Assembly: GCA_964342465.1 (NCBI GenBank)
Contig: CAYFFQ010000016.1
Coordinates: 1 to 51,113, forward strand
Origin: MGIIb-Q1 sp964342465
GTDB lineage: Archaea; Thermoplasmatota; Poseidoniia; Poseidoniales; Thalassarchaeaceae
Direction: 5' to 3'
Length of the DNA stretch: 51,113 nt
Shown: positions 8,066-14,528 of the stretch, one piece after another
How the letters are laid out: each line of letters opens with the position of its first letter
How positions within the stretch are numbered: the first letter of the stretch is position 1
Made by a program: the position numbers and the translations under genes
The notes under the pieces: generated by a model
Seen by the model: only the letters and a program-made list of their open reading frames with translations
Told to the model about the DNA's origin: nothing
The model's database searches: none

Positions 8066-9070
8066 ATGACCAAAGTGAGGGTGCACACGGCGGAGGTCGG
8101 CGTGGAAATGGTCGACACCACGCTTGCAGAACTTCCAGCGTTCATGGCAGGTCATGATGGTGGGTGGATAGATATCTATCAGCCCGAGGAATCCGAGGCG
8201 AGGGATTTTCTCCAATTGCAGATGAAATTCCACCACCTAGCGGTCGACGACTGTTTTGAAGAACCAACGGCTCGAAATTACGTCTATTACAATCACAAGT
8301 TCGTCTCGTTCAAGGCTCGGGATGCCGACAGGGAGTTGGATACCGAATATCTGCGAGCCTTCCTCTGTGAAGGATGGCTGGTCACCGTCAGGCATTCACA
8401 CATGCCGGGAATCGCCGAGTACCGCAAGCGAATCAAATCGAAGGATTTTCTGAGTGGTCAGAAGCCGGTGGCAGAATACCTTCTCTACCAACTCCTCGAC
8501 GCAGTGGCTGACGATTGGACCAAGGTGCTCATCAGGAAATCAAACCGACTGGACGAACTGGAAGACCAAGTCTTCGACCCCAACAACAAGTACCCCAACC
8601 TGTTGCAGGACCTGCACCAATTGAAGGGTGACCTGCGAGAGATCGCCAAATCCACAACACCTCTTGACGAAGTGGTTCAGGAGATGTTGCGCTCCAAAGA
8701 TGGGTTCATCACCAAGAACACCGAATTGTACTACCGCGATATCGCCGACATCACCCGAGGTCTTGTGACCAGAGTCGAAAACTACAGTTCGGGTGCCGCA
8801 TCGACGCGGGACACCTACATTTCTCAGACTTCGATGCGGCTCGCTGAATCGCAGGCCGAGACGGCTGAAGTGATGAGATTGCTGACCATCATAGCGACGG
8901 TTATGCTGCCCATCACCGCAGTCGCCAGCATCTTCGGCATGAATGTCGGCCAACTCGGGTCTGGTTCAGGACCAATCGACCTGAGTCACATTCTGATTCT
9001 GATGGGTGGAATCGGTGGTGGAATGCTTCTCTGGCTCTACCTGAGGGGGGCCATCGGTGGCCGGAGATAG
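8066..9070 (+). CDS. corA: CorA-family divalent metal ion transporter
   Basis: This is a pentameric inner-membrane channel for Mg2+ or related ions. The 334-residue protein has the family layout: an N-terminal cytoplasmic alpha/beta domain (1-150), long helices forming the funnel (150-270) and two C-terminal membrane segments. TM1 is LLTIIATVMLPITAVASIFG, ending in the diagnostic GMN motif (FGMNVG at about residue 290). TM2 is ILILMGGIGGGMLLWLYL. The C-terminus is short and basic (GGRR). ATG 8066 is preceded by GAGGGAG. A poly-T/C stretch (8008-8020) and the tandem array lie upstream. Metal selectivity (Mg, Co, Ni, Zn) cannot be decided. Confidence 0.93.
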   Translation: MTKVRVHTAEVGVEMVDTTLAELPAFMAGHDGGWIDIYQPEESEARDFLQLQMKFHHLAVDDCFEEPTARNYVYYNHKFVSFKARDADRELDTEYLRAFLCEGWLVTVRHSHMPGIAEYRKRIKSKDFLSGQKPVAEYLLYQLLDAVADDWTKVLIRKSNRLDELEDQVFDPNNKYPNLLQDLHQLKGDLREIAKSTTPLDEVVQEMLRSKDGFITKNTELYYRDIADITRGLVTRVENYSSGAASTRDTYISQTSMRLAESQAETAEVMRLLTIIATVMLPITAVASIFGMNVGQLGSGSGPIDLSHILILMGGIGGGMLLWLYLRGAIGGRR

Positions 9071-9170
9071 TGAAGTGTCAACCCATCAGGTGGCCTCTGT
9101 CTCCTCGGTTGACCCGTCAGTCCAGTCCACGGGAGAAGTTTGACGTTCTTGCTGTACGACCAGACTCATC

Positions 9171-9344
9171 TCATTCTTCTTCTGCGAGTGCCTCTCTAAC
9201 CCTCTTTTCATCGCGAGTCCACCTCTGGCGTTGGCGTTCTTCCACGAGAGCGAGTTTACGCTGAAGTTTGTTGGCCATGAAGCGATATATGAGGTACAAA
9301 ATGAGAATGTCAAAGATGATAAACGATATCAGGACGTTTTCCAT
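9171..9344 (-). CDS. Small single-pass membrane protein (57 aa) downstream of ferredoxin
   Basis: Reading the minus strand from ATG 9344 gives a 57-residue protein. Residues 4-20 (VLISFIIFDILILYLIY) are a membrane segment. They are followed by a strongly charged cytoplasmic tail rich in Arg, Lys, Gln and Glu (KLQRKLALVEERQRQRW and on), ending EEE. The ATG comes nine bases after the ferredoxin stop codon, with GTGAAGTG acting as a plausible Shine-Dalgarno, so the two are probably co-transcribed. The positive tail suggests N-out/C-in topology. No family is recognised. A possible 27-residue ORF starts two bases after its stop (9169-9086) and could be a frame-shifted continuation. The codon pattern and hydrophobic/charged layout argue for a real gene. 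Confidence 0.65.
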   Translation of the reverse strand: MENVLISFIIFDILILYLIYRFMANKLQRKLALVEERQRQRWTRDEKRVREALAEEE

Positions 9345-9353
9345 GAAATCACT

Positions 9354-9641
9354 TCACAATGGTGGATTTATCTCTATGTCGCACGGACCAGTAGCGACCA
9401 TGATGCAGGGTAGGATGTAACCCTCGCCGACCAGTTCCTCATCCAATCCGGCCGGCAGAGGGTCGGGATATTCCATCTCGCCTGACATCTGACGGGAGAG
9501 GCAGGTTCCACATGTCCCGGAACTACAACCTCTCGGGATTTCGATGTCTGCCGCCTCCGCGAGTTCGAGAACAGGGGTATCATCTTCAATCTGCACACTG
9601 CCGACTATCACCCTGTTGCGGAAGAAGCGGATGAGTGCCAT
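9354..9641 (-). CDS. Plant-type [2Fe-2S] ferredoxin
   Basis: This small electron carrier has the four cluster ligands of plant/mammalian-type ferredoxins: Cys39, Cys44, Cys47 (RGCSSGTCGTC) and Cys79 (YILPCI). The spacing is C-x4-C-x2-C-x31-C. Beta strands before and after (VIVGSVQIED; GPCDIEINPP) fit the beta-grasp fold. I chose ATG 9641 (95 aa) because GGAGGTG (9651-9645) lies five bases upstream; GTG 9647 and ATG 9644 are too close to that site. A 57-residue membrane protein follows within nine bases. The electron-transfer partner is unknown; nothing in this window requires it, and complex I lies about 30 kb away. The N-terminal stretch RFFRNR is basic. Confidence 0.92.
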   Translation of the reverse strand: MALIRFFRNRVIVGSVQIEDDTPVLELAEAADIEIPRGCSSGTCGTCLSRQMSGEMEYPDPLPAGLDEELVGEGYILPCIMVATGPCDIEINPPL

Positions 9642-9691
9642 CATCACCTCCAGCGGTGGTTCAGTATTGAAAATAGTGCCATGTAGAATTG

Positions 9692-9706
9692 ATTATAACC
9701 TATATC
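9692..9706 (-). promoter_or_regulatory. TATA-box promoter for the ferredoxin gene
   Basis: On the minus strand an AT-rich island, TTGATATAGGTTATAATC, lies about 50-65 nt upstream of the ferredoxin ATG. It stands out against GC-rich surroundings. A transcription start about 25 nt downstream would leave a leader of about 30 nt containing the GGAGGTG site. Confidence 0.55.
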
Positions 9707-9744
9707 AATTGAACTTCCGGTGAACCGTTGAATGACCCTGATGT

Positions 9745-9873
9745 TCAACTCACCCTCGTGCTCACCGATTGCCGCCTCGGTACCCTTCGCCGAACCCCAC
9801 GCCATTCGCCCTCGTGCTCACCGATTGCCGCCTCGACACCCTTCGCCACACCCCACGCCATTCGCCCTCGTGA
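9745..9873. repeat. 56-bp tandem repeat, two units plus partial third
   Basis: The string CCCTCGTG recurs at 9753, 9809 and 9865, an exact 56-bp period. The first two units share CTCACCGATTGCCGCCTCG and CACGCCATTCGCC with a few substitutions; the third copy breaks off after CTCGTG. It is not related to the 61-bp array that follows within 40 bp. Confidence 0.92.
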
Positions 9874-9909
9874 GTGTGGGTTGCCGTACATCCAACCGTC
9901 ATTGAGGTG

Positions 9910-10053
9910 GCCGCGCCTGAGAAAGGAGAACTACCACACAGGCGATATGGGAAGCCGCCATCGAGAGCGGGCTGCGCCTGAGAAAGGAGAACTACCACAC
10001 AGGCGATATGGGAAGCCGCCATCGAGAGCGGGCCGCGCCTGAGAAAGGAGAAC
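9910..10053. repeat. 61-bp tandem repeat, two units plus partial third
   Basis: GCGCCTGAGAAAGGAGAAC recurs at 9913, 9974 and 10035, an exact 61-bp period with almost perfect identity; the third copy is cut after about 19 bp. The array ends about 30 bp before the stop codon of the minus-strand zinc-ribbon gene, so it lies just downstream of that gene. Both arrays and the ferredoxin promoter together make up the 438-bp spacer. Confidence 0.95.
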
Positions 10054-10085
10054 AGCGTGAGAACCTGTATGGAGACTATGTGAGT

Positions 10086-11174
10086 TCATCTCTCGGACCA
10101 TCGTGTCCAGCGCCCGGTCTGCTTGTTGAAGACCAGACCTGCCTTTTTCATCCATTTGTTGAATTTGGTCGCACCCGCACCGGTTGCGACGATGAAGTCC
10201 TCCCTATCCTCCTGAGCCTGAATGTACCCCTTGGCGGCGAGGGTCTGGTCAATCCAGTCGTTGATGTCCATCAGTCCGCCGGCCAACTTGCTCTCTGAAA
10301 CCGCTGCCTCCAGCATTTCAGCGGTTGCACCAGTCTCCTCAAGGTCGGCTCTGAGCATGTCATCCACCGTGGAGAGAGCCGTGACCTTAGGCTTGACAGC
10401 AATCGGAAGACGAGGTGGTTTGTCCACCTCAATCGTGATTCTTGAGCCATTGTCGAGTCCTGATTCGACCCGCTCCACCATCGGGGCGCCGAATTCGGTC
10501 TCGCAGTCCCAACAGATGAAACTCCATCCTTCAGCGTCATCCTGATTGAGATTCCCGTTCACCGGGTCAACCTCCTCCCCGCACTCCGGGCAGGCGTATA
10601 GACAGAGGACTGGCACAATCTTTCTTCGGAAATCGGCTATATCCTGTGGGGTTCCCGGAAGATTCAGCAGTTCGTGGTCTCTGGCCGCCTCCAATCCCCT
10701 CGTCTCCAACTGGTCGTTGAGTTTGGAACGCATCTCCTTCTTGCCCTCCTCTTCAAGATTGTTTTCCAACTTGCAAATCAACTCAATGCTCTTGCCGAGC
10801 CGAATCATGACCAACTTCTTCTCTCTGAAAGCTTGGACCTTGGCTTCGCGGATTCTCTCCTTCTGTTCGACGATTTCAGCGAGGTAATCCTTCTGTTGGC
10901 GGCGCAGCCGCTGCTTGTCGATTCTGTCCATCTCTTCCGGCTTGGAGAGAACCTTGGAGAGATACTGCTCGGTGCCGGTCCCTGACGGGCCGGCCTTGAT
11001 GACTTCGATAACCGACTTGGCGATCTTTTCCTTCAGACCGTAGTTGCCGACCAACTGCTCTTCGGTGATCTCTTTGAGCCTCCCGATAGTCAGACCTGCA
11101 TCTGACAATGTCTGCGCCGTGACCTCATCCACACCGCGTCGCAACAACGCTAGATAGGTGTCCTTCTTCGCCAT
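10086..11174 (-). CDS. Unknown protein: helix-hairpin-helix N-terminus, coiled coil, zinc ribbon
   Basis: I do not recognise a named family. The 362-residue protein has four visible parts. Residues 1-60 resemble a HhH/SAM-like nucleic-acid-binding domain (VDEVTAQTLSDAGLTIGRLK, then KEKIAKSVIEVI). Residues about 75-165 are a highly charged coiled coil (RIDKQRLRRQQKDYLAEIV and on). Residues about 190-235 form a zinc ribbon with two Cys pairs (CPECGEEV and CWDCETEFG). A mixed C-terminal domain ends in TGRWTRWSER. The mixture suggests a nucleic-acid-associated, possibly transcription or repair, cytosolic protein. ATG 11174 has GGGGGTG just upstream, and a TATA-like CCAATTTATAG lies near 11300. 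It is the last minus-strand gene before ksgA, separated from it by a repeat-filled 747-bp gap. Confidence 0.8.
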   Translation of the reverse strand: MAKKDTYLALLRRGVDEVTAQTLSDAGLTIGRLKEITEEQLVGNYGLKEKIAKSVIEVIKAGPSGTGTEQYLSKVLSKPEEMDRIDKQRLRRQQKDYLAEIVEQKERIREAKVQAFREKKLVMIRLGKSIELICKLENNLEEEGKKEMRSKLNDQLETRGLEAARDHELLNLPGTPQDIADFRRKIVPVLCLYACPECGEEVDPVNGNLNQDDAEGWSFICWDCETEFGAPMVERVESGLDNGSRITIEVDKPPRLPIAVKPKVTALSTVDDMLRADLEETGATAEMLEAAVSESKLAGGLMDINDWIDQTLAAKGYIQAQEDREDFIVATGAGATKFNKWMKKAGLVFNKQTGRWTRWSER

Positions 11175-11284
11175 ACAGCACCCCCCCTGCGGGGTTGCGG
11201 AGCCGCGGGTCTGCTTTGAACCCCCCGTTCAAGGGCGAGATTCATGCCCTGTTCAAGGAGCGGGAAATTGTCACCACCGGGCGG

Positions 11285-11303
11285 GAATTATCTATAAATT
11301 GGT
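11285..11303 (-). promoter_or_regulatory. AT-rich promoter element upstream of the HhH/zinc-ribbon gene
   Basis: On the minus strand CCAATTTATAGATAATTC forms the only clear TATA-like island in the spacer. It lies about 110-130 nt upstream of ATG 11174, so a leader of about 90 nt is implied. The same island read on the plus strand (CTATAAATT) could also drive the Ala/Pro-rich open frame starting at 11362. Confidence 0.4.
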
Positions 11304-11389
11304 CAAGAAATCAATCATTCTAACACATCGTCGAGGGATAGAATAGGCTCTCCTCTCACCCATGCCGACAGCGGCCGAATCGGCAGCCC

Positions 11390-11720
11390 TCGCCGCGCCT
11401 CCCACGGAGCCTCTCGCTGCGGCCCCTCCCGAGCCTCAGACCGCGGCTCCCACGGAGCCTCNNNNNNNNNNNNNNNNNNNNNNNNNNNNNNNNNNNNNNN
11501 NNNNNNNNNNNNNNNNNNNNNNNNNNNNNNNNNNNNNNNNNNNNNNNNNNNNNNNNNNNNNGAGCCTCTCGCTGCGGCCCCTCCCGAGCCTCAGACCGCG
11601 GCTCCCACGGAGCCTCCCGCTGCGGCCCCCTCCCGAGCCTCAGACCGCGGCTCCCACGGAGCCTCTCGCTGCGGCCCCTCCCGAGCCTCAGACCGCGGCT
11701 CCCACGGAGCCTCCCGCCGT
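11390..11720. repeat. 48-bp GC-rich tandem repeat containing an assembly gap
   Basis: The unit GAGCCTCTCGCTGCGGCCCC-TCCCGAGCCTCAGACCGCGG-CTCCCACG (48 bp) occurs once before and three times after a block of exactly 100 Ns (11462-11561), so the true copy number is unknown. One copy (near 11620) has an extra C in a C-run. Degenerate copies continue to about 11850. On the plus strand from ATG 11362 one frame reads an Ala/Pro/Thr-rich 16-residue repeat (EPLAAAPPEPQTAAPT). The extra C breaks that frame unless it is a sequencing error. I treat the region as a repeat and not as a gene. It fills the spacer between ksgA and the HhH protein. Confidence 0.93.
11462..11561. other. Assembly gap (100 Ns)
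   Basis: Exactly 100 undetermined bases interrupt the 48-bp repeat array. This round number is the usual placeholder for a gap of unknown size, so distances across it are not reliable. Confidence 0.99.
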
Positions 11721-11921
11721 CTCTCAAACTGAACGCCTCACCGGAACACTCGCCGCACCTTCTGCGGAGCCCCTCGCTGCGGCTCAGACAGACCTTCTTG
11801 CGGCATTTCTGGCCGCGCCTCCCGCGCCTCAGACCGCGCCCCCCTGGGGCATCTCCTGTCAAGACAACCAACTTCTCGGTAGACCGAAGGGAAGTTTCAC
11901 CTCGGTGAGGTGAGGGTGGTT

Positions 11922-12869
11922 TCAGTCATGGGAAGCACCATTCACCGCTTCGAGATATTCCGCCAATTTCAACCAGTGAATCACCTCGAACTCCTCCGGT
12001 CGCATCTCCTGCCACTCGTCAGGCAGACCATCCACGACAGATTGGCTGAGCAACTTGTCCACCGCCGCTTTCCACCGCTCTCTGCTCCAACCGGGTACCC
12101 TCTCGAGTTTCCTCGGCACGCTGGGCAACCTGTTGCGTATCTTTCGCCGCCGTTCCTTGAACACCTGTTCAACCATTCTTCGGACAAGACGTTGGTCGAC
12201 ATCCATGCTCAGTTCTCCGATAGTGTCATGGGGGGTTAGGAGGACAAATCTGCTCCGTACCTGTGGGTGAGGGGAGAAGCAGTGGGGCGAGACAGGTCTC
12301 CCGAGTTCACATCTCCAGTTGAGGGCGGTTTTGATGCCGAGGGGGCCGCGTGATATGCTTCCATCCGCCATCGTCAGTCGAATAGCGAATTCCTCCTGAA
12401 GAAGCAGAACGACACACTGTAGTCCGCGCCCCCCTTCTCTCTTCGCTTTCGCCTGCCATTCGTCAATCCGGTGTAGCAGCGGGCTGGATATCTGATAGGG
12501 TGGGTTGGCGACGACATGGGTGAGGTCGTTCGGCCAAGTCGCCCTGAGGGCATCACCTCCAATCACAGTCAGACGACCCGATTCGAGGTGTTGTGAGTGG
12601 ATTCGGTGGATATGGGCGACGGCTTCCTCATCGATTTCCAGCGTCGTCACCCGCGCTCCTGAATTGAGAAGAAAGTGAGTAAGAGTTCCGGGGCCTGAGC
12701 CGACCTCAAGAACATGAGATTCATCGTTGCAGCCAGCAATTTCCACGGCATGTTGGAGCAGGTCTGAATCAATCAGGAAATGTTGTCCGAGCTCCTTGTC
12801 CGCTCTCCTCCTGTCAAGCAGAAGTTCAACCATCTCGCGAACCAACTCAGAATCGTCAGGCTGCGTCAC
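11922..12869 (-). CDS. ksgA: 16S rRNA (adenine-N6,N6)-dimethyltransferase KsgA/Dim1
   Basis: The enzyme dimethylates two adjacent adenines near the 3' end of small-subunit rRNA during ribosome maturation, using SAM. The family marks are all present: ELGQHFLID at about residue 26, SAM motif I VLEVGSGPGTLTHFL at about 53, acidic motif II EIDEEAVAH, and the catalytic NPPYQISSP. The C-terminal helical domain (RRRKIRNRLPS and on) is where KsgA binds rRNA. At 315 residues it is slightly longer than usual, with a C-terminal extension after residue 280. It starts at GTG 12869, with GAGGGAG a few bases upstream. It is the last gene of the conserved rpl21e-rpoF-DUF655-ksgA set. Confidence 0.95.
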   Translation of the reverse strand: MTQPDDSELVREMVELLLDRRRADKELGQHFLIDSDLLQHAVEIAGCNDESHVLEVGSGPGTLTHFLLNSGARVTTLEIDEEAVAHIHRIHSQHLESGRLTVIGGDALRATWPNDLTHVVANPPYQISSPLLHRIDEWQAKAKREGGRGLQCVVLLLQEEFAIRLTMADGSISRGPLGIKTALNWRCELGRPVSPHCFSPHPQVRSRFVLLTPHDTIGELSMDVDQRLVRRMVEQVFKERRRKIRNRLPSVPRKLERVPGWSRERWKAAVDKLLSQSVVDGLPDEWQEMRPEEFEVIHWLKLAEYLEAVNGASHD

Positions 12870-12906
12870 ATCTCTCCCTCTCGGGGTGGTGGGTTTGGTC
12901 TACTCT

Positions 12907-13500
12907 CTACGGCTCCGCTGCACGAATGACGTTCGTCAGAAGACTCGGTGCGAGTTTTGGGTCCTCCAGTTCCTCAACGAGGCGCTCGGCGATGAGTTGC
13001 AGCGAGTTGATTGCACACGCCTCATCTACCTCTTCGAAGGTGTCCCATCCCATGCTGGTTCTGGATTTCAGCATCTGCCGCGCCTTCTGAGGTCCGACCC
13101 CCGGTAGCATCTGGAAGGCGTGGAACTTCAATGAGACGGGGCCGGCACGATTGTAGAATGTGATGGCCGGTGCAGGATTGTCTGTGAGAATTGTCTTGAC
13201 CACCTCGACGAGTGCCAACTTCGCCGGGTTCGGCAATTCTCTGAAACGGTCTCTGCTGAGAACCATGGAGATCTCTGCATCATCCCCATCAGTGGCCATT
13301 GACAGCCGGTGCCCCGGTGAGAGAGGGCCGACGCCTGGCACGGAACGAACCTTGATGAGGTAGAGTTTCTTCTCGGTCAGGCAGTGAACGACACTGCCGC
13401 CCTCACCACTTCCATCTTGGGAGAGAACACGACAATGAGTCTCATCTGACCACTCCGGAGCATCGTTGCCGCGACTGGAGTCGTCATCGTCGCGGTGCAT
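12907..13500 (-). CDS. DUF655 helix-hairpin-helix protein
   Basis: Archaeal DUF655 proteins are small nucleic-acid-binding proteins of unknown exact role that nearly always sit between rpoF and ksgA, as here. The C-terminal half shows the helix-hairpin-helix LPGVGPQKARQML, preceded by the typical FHAFQMLPG. The N-terminal half is a beta-rich, OB-like domain with KVRSVPGVGPLSPGHRL. I chose ATG 13500 (MHRDDDD, 197 aa), which has GGTGG nine bases upstream. A TTG at 13551, one base after the rpoF stop, would add 17 residues. The acidic N-terminus (HRDDDDSSRGNDAPEW) precedes the conserved part. The 50-bp spacer to rpoF contains ATTGCCGAG twice. A role in translation or RNA handling is inferred from context. 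Confidence 0.88.
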   Translation of the reverse strand: MHRDDDDSSRGNDAPEWSDETHCRVLSQDGSGEGGSVVHCLTEKKLYLIKVRSVPGVGPLSPGHRLSMATDGDDAEISMVLSRDRFRELPNPAKLALVEVVKTILTDNPAPAITFYNRAGPVSLKFHAFQMLPGVGPQKARQMLKSRTSMGWDTFEEVDEACAINSLQLIAERLVEELEDPKLAPSLLTNVIRAAEP

Positions 13501-13552
13501 TGTATCAATCCACCGAAAAGGGTCTCGGCAATTAAGACCCCGCCTCGGCAAT

Positions 13553-13915
13553 TCAGCCTTCGAAGTCTACATGCTGCCGAACGAGTGTGACGATGTGGTC
13601 GATCTCATCAGCATCCATGACGATTCTCTTCGTCGCGATTATCGCCTGTACATCCAAGGCGCGGGTCGGGAGCAGTTCGGCGATTTTCGCCGCCGTGTCC
13701 GGTGATGCAGCCAACTTGTCAACCTCCATCAATGAGTGAAGCAACTCTTTGAACACCGCACTGTCGGTGACGATTCCACAGCGCTCCTCACTGGCAGCCC
13801 ACCTCGCGTGCATGAGAGCCATCTGTTGTTCGTAGGAGAGTTCACCGCGTCTCTCCTTCGCGGATATCAGGGCATCTCTCACGGTGGCGTAGTCGATGTA
13901 TTCCTTGTCACTCAT
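13553..13915 (-). CDS. rpoF: DNA-directed RNA polymerase subunit F (Rpb4-like)
   Basis: RpoF pairs with RpoE (Rpb7) to form the stalk of archaeal RNA polymerase, which helps open complex formation and binds nascent RNA. The 120-residue protein has family length. The typical N-terminal element is DYATVRDALISAKERRGELS, then YEQQMALMHA. The C-terminal HRDC-like part is ELLPTRALDVQAIIATKR followed by DEIDHIVTLVRQHV. ATG 13915 is preceded by GAGGTGATTAAG, a good ribosome-binding site. The frame stays open to 14083, but that extension lies over rpl21e and is not coding. It is ten bases after the rpl21e stop and is followed by the DUF655 gene. Confidence 0.92.
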   Translation of the reverse strand: MSDKEYIDYATVRDALISAKERRGELSYEQQMALMHARWAASEERCGIVTDSAVFKELLHSLMEVDKLAASPDTAAKIAELLPTRALDVQAIIATKRIVMDADEIDHIVTLVRQHVDFEG

Positions 13916-13925
13916 CTTAATCACC

Positions 13926-14216
13926 TCACTCGACCGGTCGCAGGTGCTCCGGCCGGCTGACGATGGTCTTCGCCATGTTGCCGTCTTTGAGAGCGACGAT
14001 GTATGCTCGGCCCTGCTTGCCGGTGATGGTTCCTGTCTTGCCTTGGAATCGGCGGTGTGGCATGCCCTTCTGCTGCCCACCATCTATGACGACGGCCACC
14101 TTGTCACCCTCTTCATACGGGTGCATGATGCGGCTGATGAACAACCGTCCCTTGTCGCTCTTGCTACGGCTGGCTATCGAGCGGGTTCCTTGACGGGTTC
14201 CATGTGTTCGGCGCAT
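13926..14216 (-). CDS. rpl21e: 50S ribosomal protein L21e
   Basis: This large-subunit ribosomal protein is shared by archaea and eukaryotes. All 96 residues match the family: a basic N-terminus (MRRTHGTRQGTRSI), then DKVAVVIDGGQQKGMPHRRF and GKTGTITGKQGRAYIVALKD, ending near EHLRPVE. GAGGT precedes ATG 14216. A TTAATTA element at 14267-14273 on the minus strand is about 50 nt upstream and may be the TATA box of the rpl21e-rpoF-DUF655-ksgA transcription unit. Confidence 0.96.
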   Translation of the reverse strand: MRRTHGTRQGTRSIASRSKSDKGRLFISRIMHPYEEGDKVAVVIDGGQQKGMPHRRFQGKTGTITGKQGRAYIVALKDGNMAKTIVSRPEHLRPVE

Positions 14217-14419
14217 GTTCAGACCTCACTGTTCCCCCTTCGGGGGAGTGGGCGACCTGCCCTCCCTAATTAAGCGCGTCGGATTGCCCGACGGCCCTCA
14301 ATCGCCATTTTTCCCCGAGAAACATTGTTTCAGGCACCTTCCGAGACACCTCAGACAGTGAGTCGTACCCTTCTTCGGAGAGTGAATGACGAGGTCGGTA
14401 ATCCATTCCCTGTAATCCT

Positions 14420-14466
14420 CCCTCCCCGCACCTCCCACTTCGCTCCTCCGGGGAGGGATTTTTTTA
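14420..14466 (+). other. Perfect inverted repeat with T7 run in a divergent promoter region
   Basis: CCCTCCCCG (14420-14428) pairs perfectly with CGGGGAGGG (14449-14457), 20 bases apart, followed by A and seven Ts (14459-14465). It looks like an intrinsic terminator on the plus strand, yet no plus-strand gene lies upstream for more than 5 kb. The T-run continuing into ATCTG may instead be part of the MMPL promoter. The 312-bp spacer holds nothing else recognised. Confidence 0.5.
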
Positions 14467-14528
14467 TCTGACCGGATGAACCATTGATTCAAGACGACTT
14501 CCCCCTCCCCCTCGGTTGAGGGATTACG

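Noticed and set aside
9086..9169. 27-residue ORF right after the small membrane protein
   Set aside because: Too short and compositionally unremarkable to support alone; it may be a frame-shifted remnant of the upstream tail.
11356..11871. Minus-strand Gly/Arg-rich open frame across the 48-bp array
   Set aside because: It is the antisense of the repeat, spans the N gap and has no promoter or known motif; composition explains the open frame.
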